Source: Clostridiales bacterium
GTDB taxonomy: Bacteria; Bacillota; Clostridia; Oscillospirales; Oscillospiraceae
Direction: 5' to 3'
NCBI GenBank assembly: GCA_021200895.1
Contig: JAJQFX010000134.1
Span: 1-16,271 of the forward strand
Length of the DNA stretch: 16,271 nucleotides
The position numbers and the translations under genes were made by a program. This document shows positions 7,748 to 13,589 of this stretch, one piece after another. The notes below the pieces were generated by a model that saw nothing but the letters and a program-made list of their open reading frames with translations, was not told where the DNA came from and made no database searches. Within the stretch, counting starts at the first letter, position 1; each line of letters begins with the position of its first letter.

Positions 7748-7750
7748 CAT
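7700..7750 (-). CDS. Possible second leader peptide, 16 residues
   Basis: A 16-codon frame, MKPFLSSGGIARMCMT, starts eight bases after the CAGGAG ribosome-site-like sequence and ends with Met-Cys-Met-Thr just before its stop. It lies downstream of the leader terminator and upstream of the GST-like gene. The clustered Met and Cys codons at its end echo the larger leader peptide. It shares its frame with a longer 92-codon frame, which I do not accept because that frame's start codon overlaps the ribosome site of the first leader peptide. Translation is plausible but unproven. Confidence 0.4.
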   Translation of the reverse strand: MKPFLSSGGIARMCMT

Positions 7751-7784
7751 GGAAATCACTCCTGTTGATAAATCAATCACGACA

Positions 7785-7819
7785 AAACGCAGGAAACCGG
7801 AATCCGGTCTCCTGCGTTT
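7785..7819 (-). terminator. Leader terminator (attenuator) of the gst-opp operon
   Basis: AAACGCAGGA (7785-7794) and TCCTGCGTTT (7810-7819) form 10 bp, extended past one mismatch by ACCGG/CCGGT around an AAT loop. On the minus strand the stem runs into GTTTTGTCGTG, a short T tract. It lies 20 bases after the leader-peptide stop codon and is the natural candidate for conditional termination ahead of the operon. Confidence 0.65.
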
Positions 7820-7887
7820 CATCAAGTATGGCAGACTGCCTAAGGCAAAAGGATAGTCATGCGTTCCCGATTTTTGGCGCAAGAGAC
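7807..7887 (-). promoter_or_regulatory. Antiterminator pairing, mutually exclusive with the leader terminator
   Basis: In the minus-strand RNA, GTCTCTTGCG (7878-7887, leader codons 25-28) can pair over 10 bp (nine Watson-Crick, one G-U) with CGCAGGAGAC (7807-7816). The latter contains most of the terminator's 5' arm. A second 8-bp hairpin, ATGGATAC/GTATCCAT (7891-7898 with 7907-7914), lies just upstream over the Cys/Met codons. This is the usual layout of ribosome-mediated attenuation. Confidence 0.6.
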
Positions 7888-7959
7888 GGAATGGATACAC
7901 ATACAGGTATCCATGCACATGAGCATATCCATACACAGCGCGGTCTTTTGGGTCAGCAT
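7840..7959 (-). CDS. Cys/Met-rich leader peptide, 39 residues
   Basis: A 39-codon frame with an excellent ribosome site (AAGGAGGAAAAGTC before the ATG). Residues 9-21 read CMDMLMCMDTCMC: four Cys and five Met in 13 residues, with a fifth Cys at position 27. It sits about 45 bases after the inferred transcription start and 20 bases before the leader terminator. Such codon runs are how leader peptides sense charged tRNA, so stalling at Cys or Met codons could decide whether the operon is read. Polycysteine leader peptides acting as cysteine-responsive attenuators are known in mycobacteria. A free metal-binding or secreted peptide is possible but less likely, as there is no signal sequence. Confidence 0.7.
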   Translation of the reverse strand: MLTQKTALCMDMLMCMDTCMCIHSVSCAKNRERMTILLP

Positions 7960-8009
7960 GACTTTTCCTCCTTTTCATATATGATTTATATGTTATCTGC
8001 GTTATGCCT

Positions 8010-8037
8010 ATTATAGCGCTTCATAGAGGAAAGTCAA
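8010..8037 (-). promoter_or_regulatory. Sigma-70 promoter of the gst-opp operon
   Basis: On the minus strand TTGACT (8032-8037) is followed by a 16-base spacer and a perfect TATAAT (8010-8015). Transcription would begin near 8003 and make a leader of about 365 bases before the GST-like gene. Confidence 0.8.
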
Positions 8038-8079
8038 CAGAATCATTTTAGAACTGATAAAAAAATTCACATCCAGGGG

Positions 8080-8120
8080 AGCGACAAAGCACCCGCGAGC
8101 GGTTTTCCGCTTGCGGGTGC
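8080..8120 (-). terminator. Intrinsic terminator of the dipeptidase gene
   Basis: GCACCCGCGAGCGG (8089-8102) and CCGCTTGCGGGTGC (8107-8120) pair over 14 positions with one G-U, with a 4-base loop. On the minus strand TTTGTCGC follows. It lies about 20 bases after the dipeptidase stop and insulates it from the gst-opp promoter. Confidence 0.75.
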
Positions 8121-8141
8121 CTGTTCAACAAGGGGGGCATA

Positions 8142-9188
8142 TTATACCAGGGTATCCCGGTAGAGCCGAAGCACATTCTTGGAAAAAATCTTGTCTGCCT
8201 GTTCAGAGGTAAATCCACCTTTTAGAAGCCCATTATAGAGCTTTTCCATGCCCTGAGCGCCTTGCAGCTCAGCATGGGTGGGGATTCCGTCAAAATCGCT
8301 GCCCAGGCCCAGCACCTCAATACCGCCTACCCTGGTTATGTGTTTAGCATGGCGTACAATGTCCTCAATGGTTCCCGGATTAGGCGTTCCGGATGGCTTT
8401 TGGGTCAAAAATGAGGCACAGAAATTCAGGCCCATAACGCCGCCTCGATCCGCCAATGCCCGTATCATCTCATCGGTCAGGTTCCGGGCATGAGGGCAGA
8501 CAGCGCGGGCGTTGGAGTGGCTGGCGACAAAAGGCTTCTTTGCTGCCTTCAGGACATCGTAAAATCCTGCGTCAGATAAGTGCGATACATCAGGAATGAT
8601 ACCCAACGTCTCCATTTCTTCCACAAAAGCCAGGCCCGTAGGGGTCAGTCCATGCTCTGTGTCCGGTGTGTTTTGCTCCTCTGCTCCTCTGCGGGGGCCT
8701 GCTCGCCGACTGTTGAGATTGGGATAACCCAGTTCATTGGGGAAATTCCAGGTCAGAGTAAGCATCCGCACACCCTTTTCGTATAGCGTATGTAATCTGC
8801 CTGATTTTCCTTCGCAGACGCCGCCCTCCTCCACGGTCAAAAGAGCGGAGAGCTTTCCCGCACGTTGGTTTTTTTCAATATCCTCATACCGGAACACCGG
8901 TGCGATGATATCCTGATTGGCATCCAATTCCTGCTGGTACAGGTCACACAGTTCCAGTACCCGTTCCCAGGGATGCTCCGCCTCACCCAGATGGACAAAC
9001 AGAGCAAAATTTTGCAGGAGATACCCCTGCTCTCTCAGCCGCAACAGGTCGATATGCCCATTGTTTACTCGAAGGGACTGCGGCTCCGTCCCATCCTCCG
9101 GCCGCCAGGGCGGCCTTCTGTTCCTGCATCCCCACAGCCTTGAAATGGTGTCACAATGCATATCTACTACGTCAGGTTTTCCGTACAT
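8142..9188 (-). CDS. M19 family (renal/membrane dipeptidase-like) zinc dipeptidase
   Basis: A 348-residue TIM-barrel metalloenzyme that cleaves dipeptides, acting in the cytoplasm as no signal peptide is seen. Zinc ligands visible by comparison with human renal dipeptidase are H11 and D13 (DMHCDT), E121 (TVEEGG), H203 (DVSHLS) and H224 (ASHSNAR). The substrate-site R228 and D298 (GSDFDG) are also present, so it should be active. The ATG at 9188 has AAAGGAGGA before it; the open frame extends 27 codons further without support. Mammalian members cut cysteinyl-glycine and leukotriene D4, interesting next to a sulfur-themed importer. It has its own promoter and terminator and diverges from the AraC-type regulator, a likely controller. 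Confidence 0.92.
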   Translation of the reverse strand: MYGKPDVVDMHCDTISRLWGCRNRRPPWRPEDGTEPQSLRVNNGHIDLLRLREQGYLLQNFALFVHLGEAEHPWERVLELCDLYQQELDANQDIIAPVFRYEDIEKNQRAGKLSALLTVEEGGVCEGKSGRLHTLYEKGVRMLTLTWNFPNELGYPNLNSRRAGPRRGAEEQNTPDTEHGLTPTGLAFVEEMETLGIIPDVSHLSDAGFYDVLKAAKKPFVASHSNARAVCPHARNLTDEMIRALADRGGVMGLNFCASFLTQKPSGTPNPGTIEDIVRHAKHITRVGGIEVLGLGSDFDGIPTHAELQGAQGMEKLYNGLLKGGFTSEQADKIFSKNVLRLYRDTLV

Positions 9189-9240
9189 TTGCGCTCCTCC
9201 TTTGTCAATTTGGGTCGAGTTTTGAAGCAATCTATGCTTA

Positions 9241-9269
9241 ACCGTATCATTTGTCTTTCGTCCTGTCAA
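9241..9269 (-). promoter_or_regulatory. Probable promoter of the dipeptidase gene
   Basis: On the minus strand a perfect TTGACA (9264-9269) is followed by a 17-base spacer and TACGGT (9241-9246), a weak -10. The weak -10 suggests help from an activator, such as the divergent AraC-type protein. Confidence 0.5.
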
Positions 9270-9353
9270 GTCAAATCCACCTCAGATTCTACTATTTTCC
9301 TATTTACCCAGTATGTTTGTGTTTTTTCTGCGTTTTTCTGTGTGTTTTACCCA

Positions 9354-9382
9354 TTGACGAAATGAGGGTTTCCATTTAACAT
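9354..9382 (+). promoter_or_regulatory. Probable promoter of the AraC-GNAT-peptidase operon
   Basis: TTGACG (9354-9359), a 17-base spacer and TAACAT (9377-9382). The T-rich stretch between this and the divergent dipeptidase promoter (about 9285-9350, with repeated GTTTTTTCTG/GTTTTTCTG) could hold operator sites. Confidence 0.45.
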
Positions 9383-9426
9383 TATATTCATATATGATAA
9401 ATATGAAATTAAGGCAGGCGGTTTCT

Positions 9427-10443
9427 ATGAACCTCTTGCTTGCGCATCCCGAGGCGGATGCCTTGCGTTCACTCTCTGCCTTTGCAGACGCATCTCATCG
9501 TTACGCTGTAGACACAGCGGCAAATGGGATAGAGGCGCTGTTGTCTCTGCTGCGAAAGCCCTATGACCTGGTGATATTGGATACAGAGCTGCCCATTTTG
9601 TCCGGACTGGAACTGCTGCGGCAATGGCGGCAGGTGGACCGGCAGACCCGTTTCGTACTCACCGGTTCCCACCCCACCTTCGACCAGGCTCGGCAGGGAA
9701 TCTCCCTGGGCGCGTTGGACTTTTGCCCGCTGCCGGACGAAGCTGAGTTTCTGGCCGCGCTAATGGATAAGCCAACCCAAGGAGAAGATGCCCTTGCCCC
9801 TCTCTATGCCGGGCTGCTCTCTGAGGAACCGACATTGCTCCGGTTGTTCCGTTCGGTGTCAGATGAACTTTGCCAGCGTGAAGCGGAGCCGGAGGTATAT
9901 CGGACTATCGTCTGCCGCCTCTACTCCGCCATTGTGGAGGGAACATTTGCAGCGTTTCCCTGGCTCCACAATTTTGTCTCCCAGGCCGAATTGAGCAGCC
10001 TTCCCGCCAACCAGGGGCCGGAGTTCTGCTTAAAACGGCTGATGGATTTACGGCATTTTTTGCTGACACTGCATCCGGACACACAGCACCCCACGCTTCA
10101 TCAGGTATTCGACTATATTCTTCTCCATGTAGATCAGGCAAAGCAGACGGATGTAGCAGCCAGGTTCTTCCTCAGCACCTCAGCGCTGAGCCTTCTGTTT
10201 TCCGAGCAGGCAGGATTGTCGTACAACCAATACCTCTCTAATCTTCGCCTGACCCGTGGCGCCTACTTACTCACATCATCGCCGCTCCTGCCTCAGCAGA
10301 TTGCGGAAACGGTAGGCTATCAGGATTACAGCTATTTCTCCCGGCGATTCCGGCAACGATACGGGGTCAGCCCGGGGGCGTTTAGGGATCGGCATCCGAT
10401 GTGGCCGATCCTGGAAAAAATCAAACAACAATATAAGGAGTGA
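9427..10443 (+). CDS. AraC-family regulator with degenerate receiver domain (YesN-like)
   Basis: A 338-residue regulator. Residues 1-115 look like a response-regulator receiver: the phospho-acceptor position is D52 (YDLVILDTELP) and T79 is present. The acidic pair usually near residues 7-9 is replaced by AHPE, and the conserved lysine before the last helix by a CPLPDE segment. The C-terminal ~100 residues are an AraC double helix-turn-helix ending PQQIAETVGYQDYSYFSRRF and RYGVSPGAFR. No histidine kinase is nearby, so it may be controlled by a ligand or expression level. Earlier ATGs at 9394 and 9403 lack a ribosome site, whereas AAGGCAGG precedes 9427. It heads an operon with the GNAT and M20 genes and probably controls it and the divergent dipeptidase. 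Confidence 0.85.
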   Translation: MNLLLAHPEADALRSLSAFADASHRYAVDTAANGIEALLSLLRKPYDLVILDTELPILSGLELLRQWRQVDRQTRFVLTGSHPTFDQARQGISLGALDFCPLPDEAEFLAALMDKPTQGEDALAPLYAGLLSEEPTLLRLFRSVSDELCQREAEPEVYRTIVCRLYSAIVEGTFAAFPWLHNFVSQAELSSLPANQGPEFCLKRLMDLRHFLLTLHPDTQHPTLHQVFDYILLHVDQAKQTDVAARFFLSTSALSLLFSEQAGLSYNQYLSNLRLTRGAYLLTSSPLLPQQIAETVGYQDYSYFSRRFRQRYGVSPGAFRDRHPMWPILEKIKQQYKE

Positions 10444-10448
10444 CTGCA

Positions 10449-10907
10449 ATGTTTCAGGCAATTCGTGTAACAGAGTATTGGCAAAGAGCATGCGTGTACT
10501 ATATCCGGCTAGACGAGTTCGTACATGAGTTTCCCGGTGGTGTAGCCCACGAACTGGACTCCGGGGATACACCAGAAACACCGTATATTCTGGTGATGGA
10601 CGAGCGGGGTAAACCGGTGGGAACCTGTCGTCTCCACTATCTTGGCGATGGCGTTGCCAAGATAGAGCGGGTCAGTGTGCTGAAGGAGTTCCGCCGCACT
10701 GGGGCTGGACGAGTTGTGATCACTGCCGCCGAGGAGTGGTTGCGTGAGAACGGTATCCGTCGTATCCATATCAACAGCAGAGATACTGCGATTGGCTTCT
10801 ATGAGCGGCTGGGTTACGTTACTGACTGGTCTTCTCACAAGGGCAGCAAAGGCGGCCCCATGGGATTCGGTGTTGTGGATACCTATAAAAATTTGACAGA
10901 CGAGTGA
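10449..10907 (+). CDS. GNAT family N-acetyltransferase
   Basis: A 152-residue acetyl-CoA-dependent acetyltransferase. The acetyl-CoA pyrophosphate loop is seen as KEFRRTGAGRVVITAAEEWL, preceded by the strand KIERVSVL. It is followed by IRRIHINSRDTAIGFYERLGY, the usual last strand and helix. It resembles the ElaA/YjcF type small GNATs. The ATG at 10449 follows AAGGAG at eight bases; a GTG nine bases earlier overlaps the AraC gene stop and is less likely. It is sandwiched between the regulator and the peptidase, so a substrate among amino acids, peptides or a thiol is possible, but nothing in the sequence identifies it. Confidence 0.88.
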   Translation: MFQAIRVTEYWQRACVYYIRLDEFVHEFPGGVAHELDSGDTPETPYILVMDERGKPVGTCRLHYLGDGVAKIERVSVLKEFRRTGAGRVVITAAEEWLRENGIRRIHINSRDTAIGFYERLGYVTDWSSHKGSKGGPMGFGVVDTYKNLTDE

Positions 10908-10918
10908 GGAGTGGCCTT

Positions 10919-12037
10919 ATGCCGATCAACACGGAACGAATCATTCGCCGATTTATGCAGCTGGTGGCAATCGATGCTCCCTCCTATAACGAGCGAGCCA
11001 TGGCCGACGAGTTGACCCAACAGCTCCTGATGCTGGGAGTCTCTGTCCAAGAGGATGATGCCGGTACTGTATTGGGCGGCTCTGCCGGAAACCTGACAGC
11101 CCGTATTCCCGGTTCAGTAGATGCGCGCCCCTTGCTTTTCTCCTCCCACATGGACACTGTGGCGCCCGCCTTGGGCAAGCAGGCCATCCTCCACGAGGAT
11201 GGCCGCATCACAAGTGCTGGCAACACCGTTCTTGGGGCAGACGATGCCGCCGGGCTGACTGCCATCCTGGAGGCGCTGACGGTTCTTCAAGAGGATAAAA
11301 TTCCTCACAGGCCGTTAGAATTGCTTTTTCCCGTTGCAGAGGAGCCTTACTGTCAAGGCAGCAGGCTTCTGGATTACGCCCAGTTTCAATCGAAAGAGGC
11401 CTATGTACTGGATTTGGATGGGCCGGTGGGTCATGCAGCCCTCCAGGCTCCGACTATCCTGTATTTTCGCGCCACTTTTCACGGCAGAGCCGCCCATGCA
11501 GGCATGGCTCCGGAGGCTGGCATTCACGCTATCTGTGCCGCCGCAGATGCAGTGGAAAAACTGCCGATGGGAGCCGTGGATGACGATACCACCCTTAACG
11601 TGGGGCGTATCCAAGGAGGGTTGGCAACCAATATCGTTCCGGATACCTGCACCGCAGAAGGAGAAATCAGAGGCTTTCGACACACTCTGGTTTTGCATTG
11701 GATGGAGCTGGTGCAACGGCAATTTTCCCAAAGCAGTCAACGCTACGGGGCTACGTTGGAGATGCAAACCGAAAATCGTATCACAGCTTATGAAGTAGTC
11801 GAAACCAGTCCTGTCGTGGAGCGGTTTCAGCGAGCCTGTAGGATTACGGGATTGTCTTCCTCTTTTGGAAAAACATTTGGTGGCAGTGATAATAACAACC
11901 TGGCTCAGTATGGCATTCAGGGAATCGTATTATCCAGTGCGATGCATAATCCTCATACGACAGAGGAATATACCACAGCAGCGGAATTGACCGCGTTAAG
12001 CCAGATGACTCTGGCGCTAATGATGGATTTGAACTAA
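10919..12037 (+). CDS. M20 family metallopeptidase, PepT-like (tri/aminopeptidase)
   Basis: A 372-residue cytoplasmic di-zinc peptidase. Metal and catalytic residues are H77 and D79 (SSHMDTVAP), D108 (LGADDAAG) and the acid pair E141-E142 (VAEEPYCQGS). D165 or D167 (VLDLDGPVG) and H346 (MHNPHTTEEY) complete the set. The dimerisation or lid domain begins around FHGRAAHAG (188-196). It resembles the Bacillus YqjE/PepT-like group rather than diaminopimelate deacylases. GAGGAG lies seven bases before the ATG. It is the last gene of its operon, 11 bases after the GNAT gene. With the M19 enzyme it could take imported peptides down to free amino acids. Confidence 0.92.
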   Translation: MPINTERIIRRFMQLVAIDAPSYNERAMADELTQQLLMLGVSVQEDDAGTVLGGSAGNLTARIPGSVDARPLLFSSHMDTVAPALGKQAILHEDGRITSAGNTVLGADDAAGLTAILEALTVLQEDKIPHRPLELLFPVAEEPYCQGSRLLDYAQFQSKEAYVLDLDGPVGHAALQAPTILYFRATFHGRAAHAGMAPEAGIHAICAAADAVEKLPMGAVDDDTTLNVGRIQGGLATNIVPDTCTAEGEIRGFRHTLVLHWMELVQRQFSQSSQRYGATLEMQTENRITAYEVVETSPVVERFQRACRITGLSSSFGKTFGGSDNNNLAQYGIQGIVLSSAMHNPHTTEEYTTAAELTALSQMTLALMMDLN

Positions 12038-12052
12038 GCTGTATTCAAATTG

Positions 12053-12093
12053 AAAAAGGCCAGCATCCTGATGTGAGGATGCTGGCCTTTTTT
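12053..12093. terminator. Bidirectional intrinsic terminator
   Basis: GGCCAGCATCC (12058-12068) and GGATGCTGGCC (12077-12087) form a perfect 11-bp stem with an 8-base loop. It has TTTTTT on the right and AAAAA on the left. It serves the M20 gene (plus) and the convergent Rrf2 gene (minus), whose stop codon overlaps the T tract. Confidence 0.92.
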
Positions 12094-12536
12094 CATAGAT
12101 AATACATATAGCCGCCTTGAAGATTTTCGATTGCCTGGTCTGTGATTTGCCTCAGTGTGACACTGGAAAGTTTATCCTTAACACATTGATCAAGCGGGTT
12201 GTAGACCAACGATTGTGCCGCCCACTCGATGTATGCGCTGGTTTCTCCCAAGGTAGTAGGCGTAGAGGCAAACAGACTAGTCTCCGTTGCTGTAAGGATT
12301 TCATAGGCAGAGATTTCCTCTGGCCTGCGGCTCAGGGTGTACCCACCCTGTGGGCCTTTAGATGCCTGAACCAAGCCTGCCACGCGCAATTGAGTAAATA
12401 CCTGTTCTAAGTAAATTTTAGACAGTTCCAGTGTTTCCGACATCTCCAGCACAGTCATCCTTGACTGATCCGGATATCGCGTAGCAAGGCAGACCATAGC
12501 GGCCAACCCATATCTAGCTTTTGCAGAAATTTTCAC
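12093..12536 (-). CDS. Rrf2 family transcriptional regulator, CymR-like
   Basis: A 147-residue winged-helix repressor. The N-terminus MKISAKARYGLAAMVCLA, the recognition region SKIYLEQVFTQLRVAGLV and the wing SKGPQGGYTLSR are classic Rrf2. The protein ends GGYMYYL, close to the YMFYI end of Bacillus CymR, the cysteine-metabolism repressor that works with CysK. The three-cysteine Fe-S motif of IscR and NsrR is missing (only two scattered Cys), which also favours a CymR-type protein. The start is GTG, with AGAGGG seven bases or so ahead. It has its own promoter. Direct control of the nearby sulfur-themed genes is attractive but not shown; no CymR box was identified with confidence. Confidence 0.87.
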   Translation of the reverse strand: MKISAKARYGLAAMVCLATRYPDQSRMTVLEMSETLELSKIYLEQVFTQLRVAGLVQASKGPQGGYTLSRRPEEISAYEILTATETSLFASTPTTLGETSAYIEWAAQSLVYNPLDQCVKDKLSSVTLRQITDQAIENLQGGYMYYL

Positions 12537-12614
12537 TTTCGCACCCTCTATCTGTCAGCGACATTCTTCATTCGATGCTGAACGAAGCATGAAACATCAG
12601 CTTTTATTAAATTG

Positions 12615-12643
12615 AGGATAACATAGACCTTGAGGTTTGTCAA
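12615..12643 (-). promoter_or_regulatory. Promoter of the Rrf2 gene
   Basis: On the minus strand a perfect TTGACA (12638-12643) is followed by a 17-base spacer and TATCCT (12615-12620). It leaves a leader of roughly 70 bases containing the imperfect dyad TGCTTCGTTCAGCA, where autoregulation could act. Confidence 0.65.
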
Positions 12644-12776
12644 CATTCTGGGAGTGTAAATCGGCGCTAGGGGCTTTGCCGTCTTCAATAAATTCATTGC
12701 TGTACTTACTGGCTCATTTGTTGCACATTCATATAAATTGCCCAATCTTCTCTGCATATTTGGAAAACACCATTGA

Positions 12777-13025
12777 CAAAACGCATCTGAGGACAAAGTG
12801 AAGGGAGCGATCCCGGAAACGGTCTGTGTGCAACTTATGCACAGGTATGAGGACGAGCGCCTGGAAAAACTGGAGCAGAAAGCAGACCTCACCACCAAAA
12901 TTGAGGCGATGAAACAGGCCGAGATCGGCGCTGACGAATGGATCAGCATGATTCAAGACTATTCCCATCTGGAGACGCTTGGCCGGCCTACTCTGCTGCA
13001 ATTCGTCAGCCGGATCGAGGTTTGA
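12777..13025 (+). pseudogene. Remnant of a large serine recombinase (C-terminal coiled-coil piece)
   Basis: An open stretch after an in-frame TGA encodes SEDKVKGAIPETVCVQLM, a charged coiled-coil segment, DEWISMIQDYSHLETLGRPT and LLQFVSRIEV before a stop. This matches the end region of TnpX-like large serine recombinases found in Clostridial transposons and ICEs. The catalytic serine domain, the zinc ribbon and the usual final strand after RIEV are all missing. A GTG at 12798 could start a 75-residue product, but there is no convincing ribosome site. It is best read as a scar of a lost or rearranged mobile element. Confidence 0.65.
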
Positions 13026-13219
13026 ACGGGTTCCTTCGGATAACTCCAGCCCATTTTTGCATTCAAAGCCGTACTGCAAAAAAAGAGGACAGGCACACGC
13101 TTGATTCCTCGAGTGATTTGTTGAGAGTTGCATACATCAGCGATATATCAGTTACATTCCGTTATAAAACTGCAAATAGTAGTTTCATTCAAATGCCTTT
13201 TAAATTATATGCGATACAA

Positions 13220-13225
13220 TATAAT
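13220..13225 (+). promoter_or_regulatory. -10 element of the XRE/SARP-like operon
   Basis: A perfect TATAAT sits 17 bases before the TTG start of the XRE gene, in an AT-rich stretch. No good -35 is seen at 16-18 bases. The space between the recombinase remnant and here (13026-13219) holds no gene I can support. Confidence 0.5.
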
Positions 13226-13242
13226 AAAAGACGGTGGGACAG

Positions 13243-13551
13243 TTGAATGAACATGATTTTTCTGTCAGGCTTATAAAACTTCGTGAGCAGAAAGGTGTTT
13301 CTGCCCGTGAGATGAGCCTGTTTCTGGGTCAAAATCCCGGCTACATCAGTAATATTGAGAATGAAAAAGCAATGCCCTCTATGAAGGTTTTCTTCTTCAT
13401 CTGCGACTATTTTGGCATCTCGCCCCACGAGTTCTTTGATGTTGAAACAGAAAACCCTGCCCAGATGCGAGAGATTGTACCCGAGTTGACCAAATTGAAC
13501 CAGGCACAGCATGAAATCATTTCCGCCGTTATCAAGGAAATAATGCGATAG
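13243..13551 (+). CDS. XRE (Cro/CI-type) helix-turn-helix regulator
   Basis: A small DNA-binding protein of about 102 residues. The N-terminal helix-turn-helix is clear: FSVRLIKLREQKGVSAREMS, then FLGQNPGYISNIENEKAMPS, then FFFICDYFGISPHEFFD. A short helical tail follows. The start is uncertain: TTG at 13243 (following GGTGGGACAG) gives the MNEHDFSV N-terminus usual for this group, while GTG at 13234 would add three residues without an evident ribosome site. It lies 38 bases ahead of the SARP-like gene and is probably co-transcribed with it. Regulators of this type often accompany Clostridial mobile elements. Confidence 0.85.
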   Translation: MNEHDFSVRLIKLREQKGVSAREMSLFLGQNPGYISNIENEKAMPSMKVFFFICDYFGISPHEFFDVETENPAQMREIVPELTKLNQAQHEIISAVIKEIMR

Positions 13552-13589
13552 TACGTATCGTTGTCATGCAGTTTTGAGGAGAAAGAGCA

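Noticed and set aside
7700..7978. A 92-codon minus-strand frame across the opp leader
   Set aside because: Its ATG overlaps the ribosome site of the Cys/Met leader peptide and it has no ribosome site of its own; composition looks random. Only its last 16 codons have a plausible separate start.
7639..8003. T-box or SAM riboswitch in the opp leader
   Set aside because: I could not find the T-box sequence (AGGGTGGNACCGCG) or the SAM-I core; the short frames and pairings explain the leader better.
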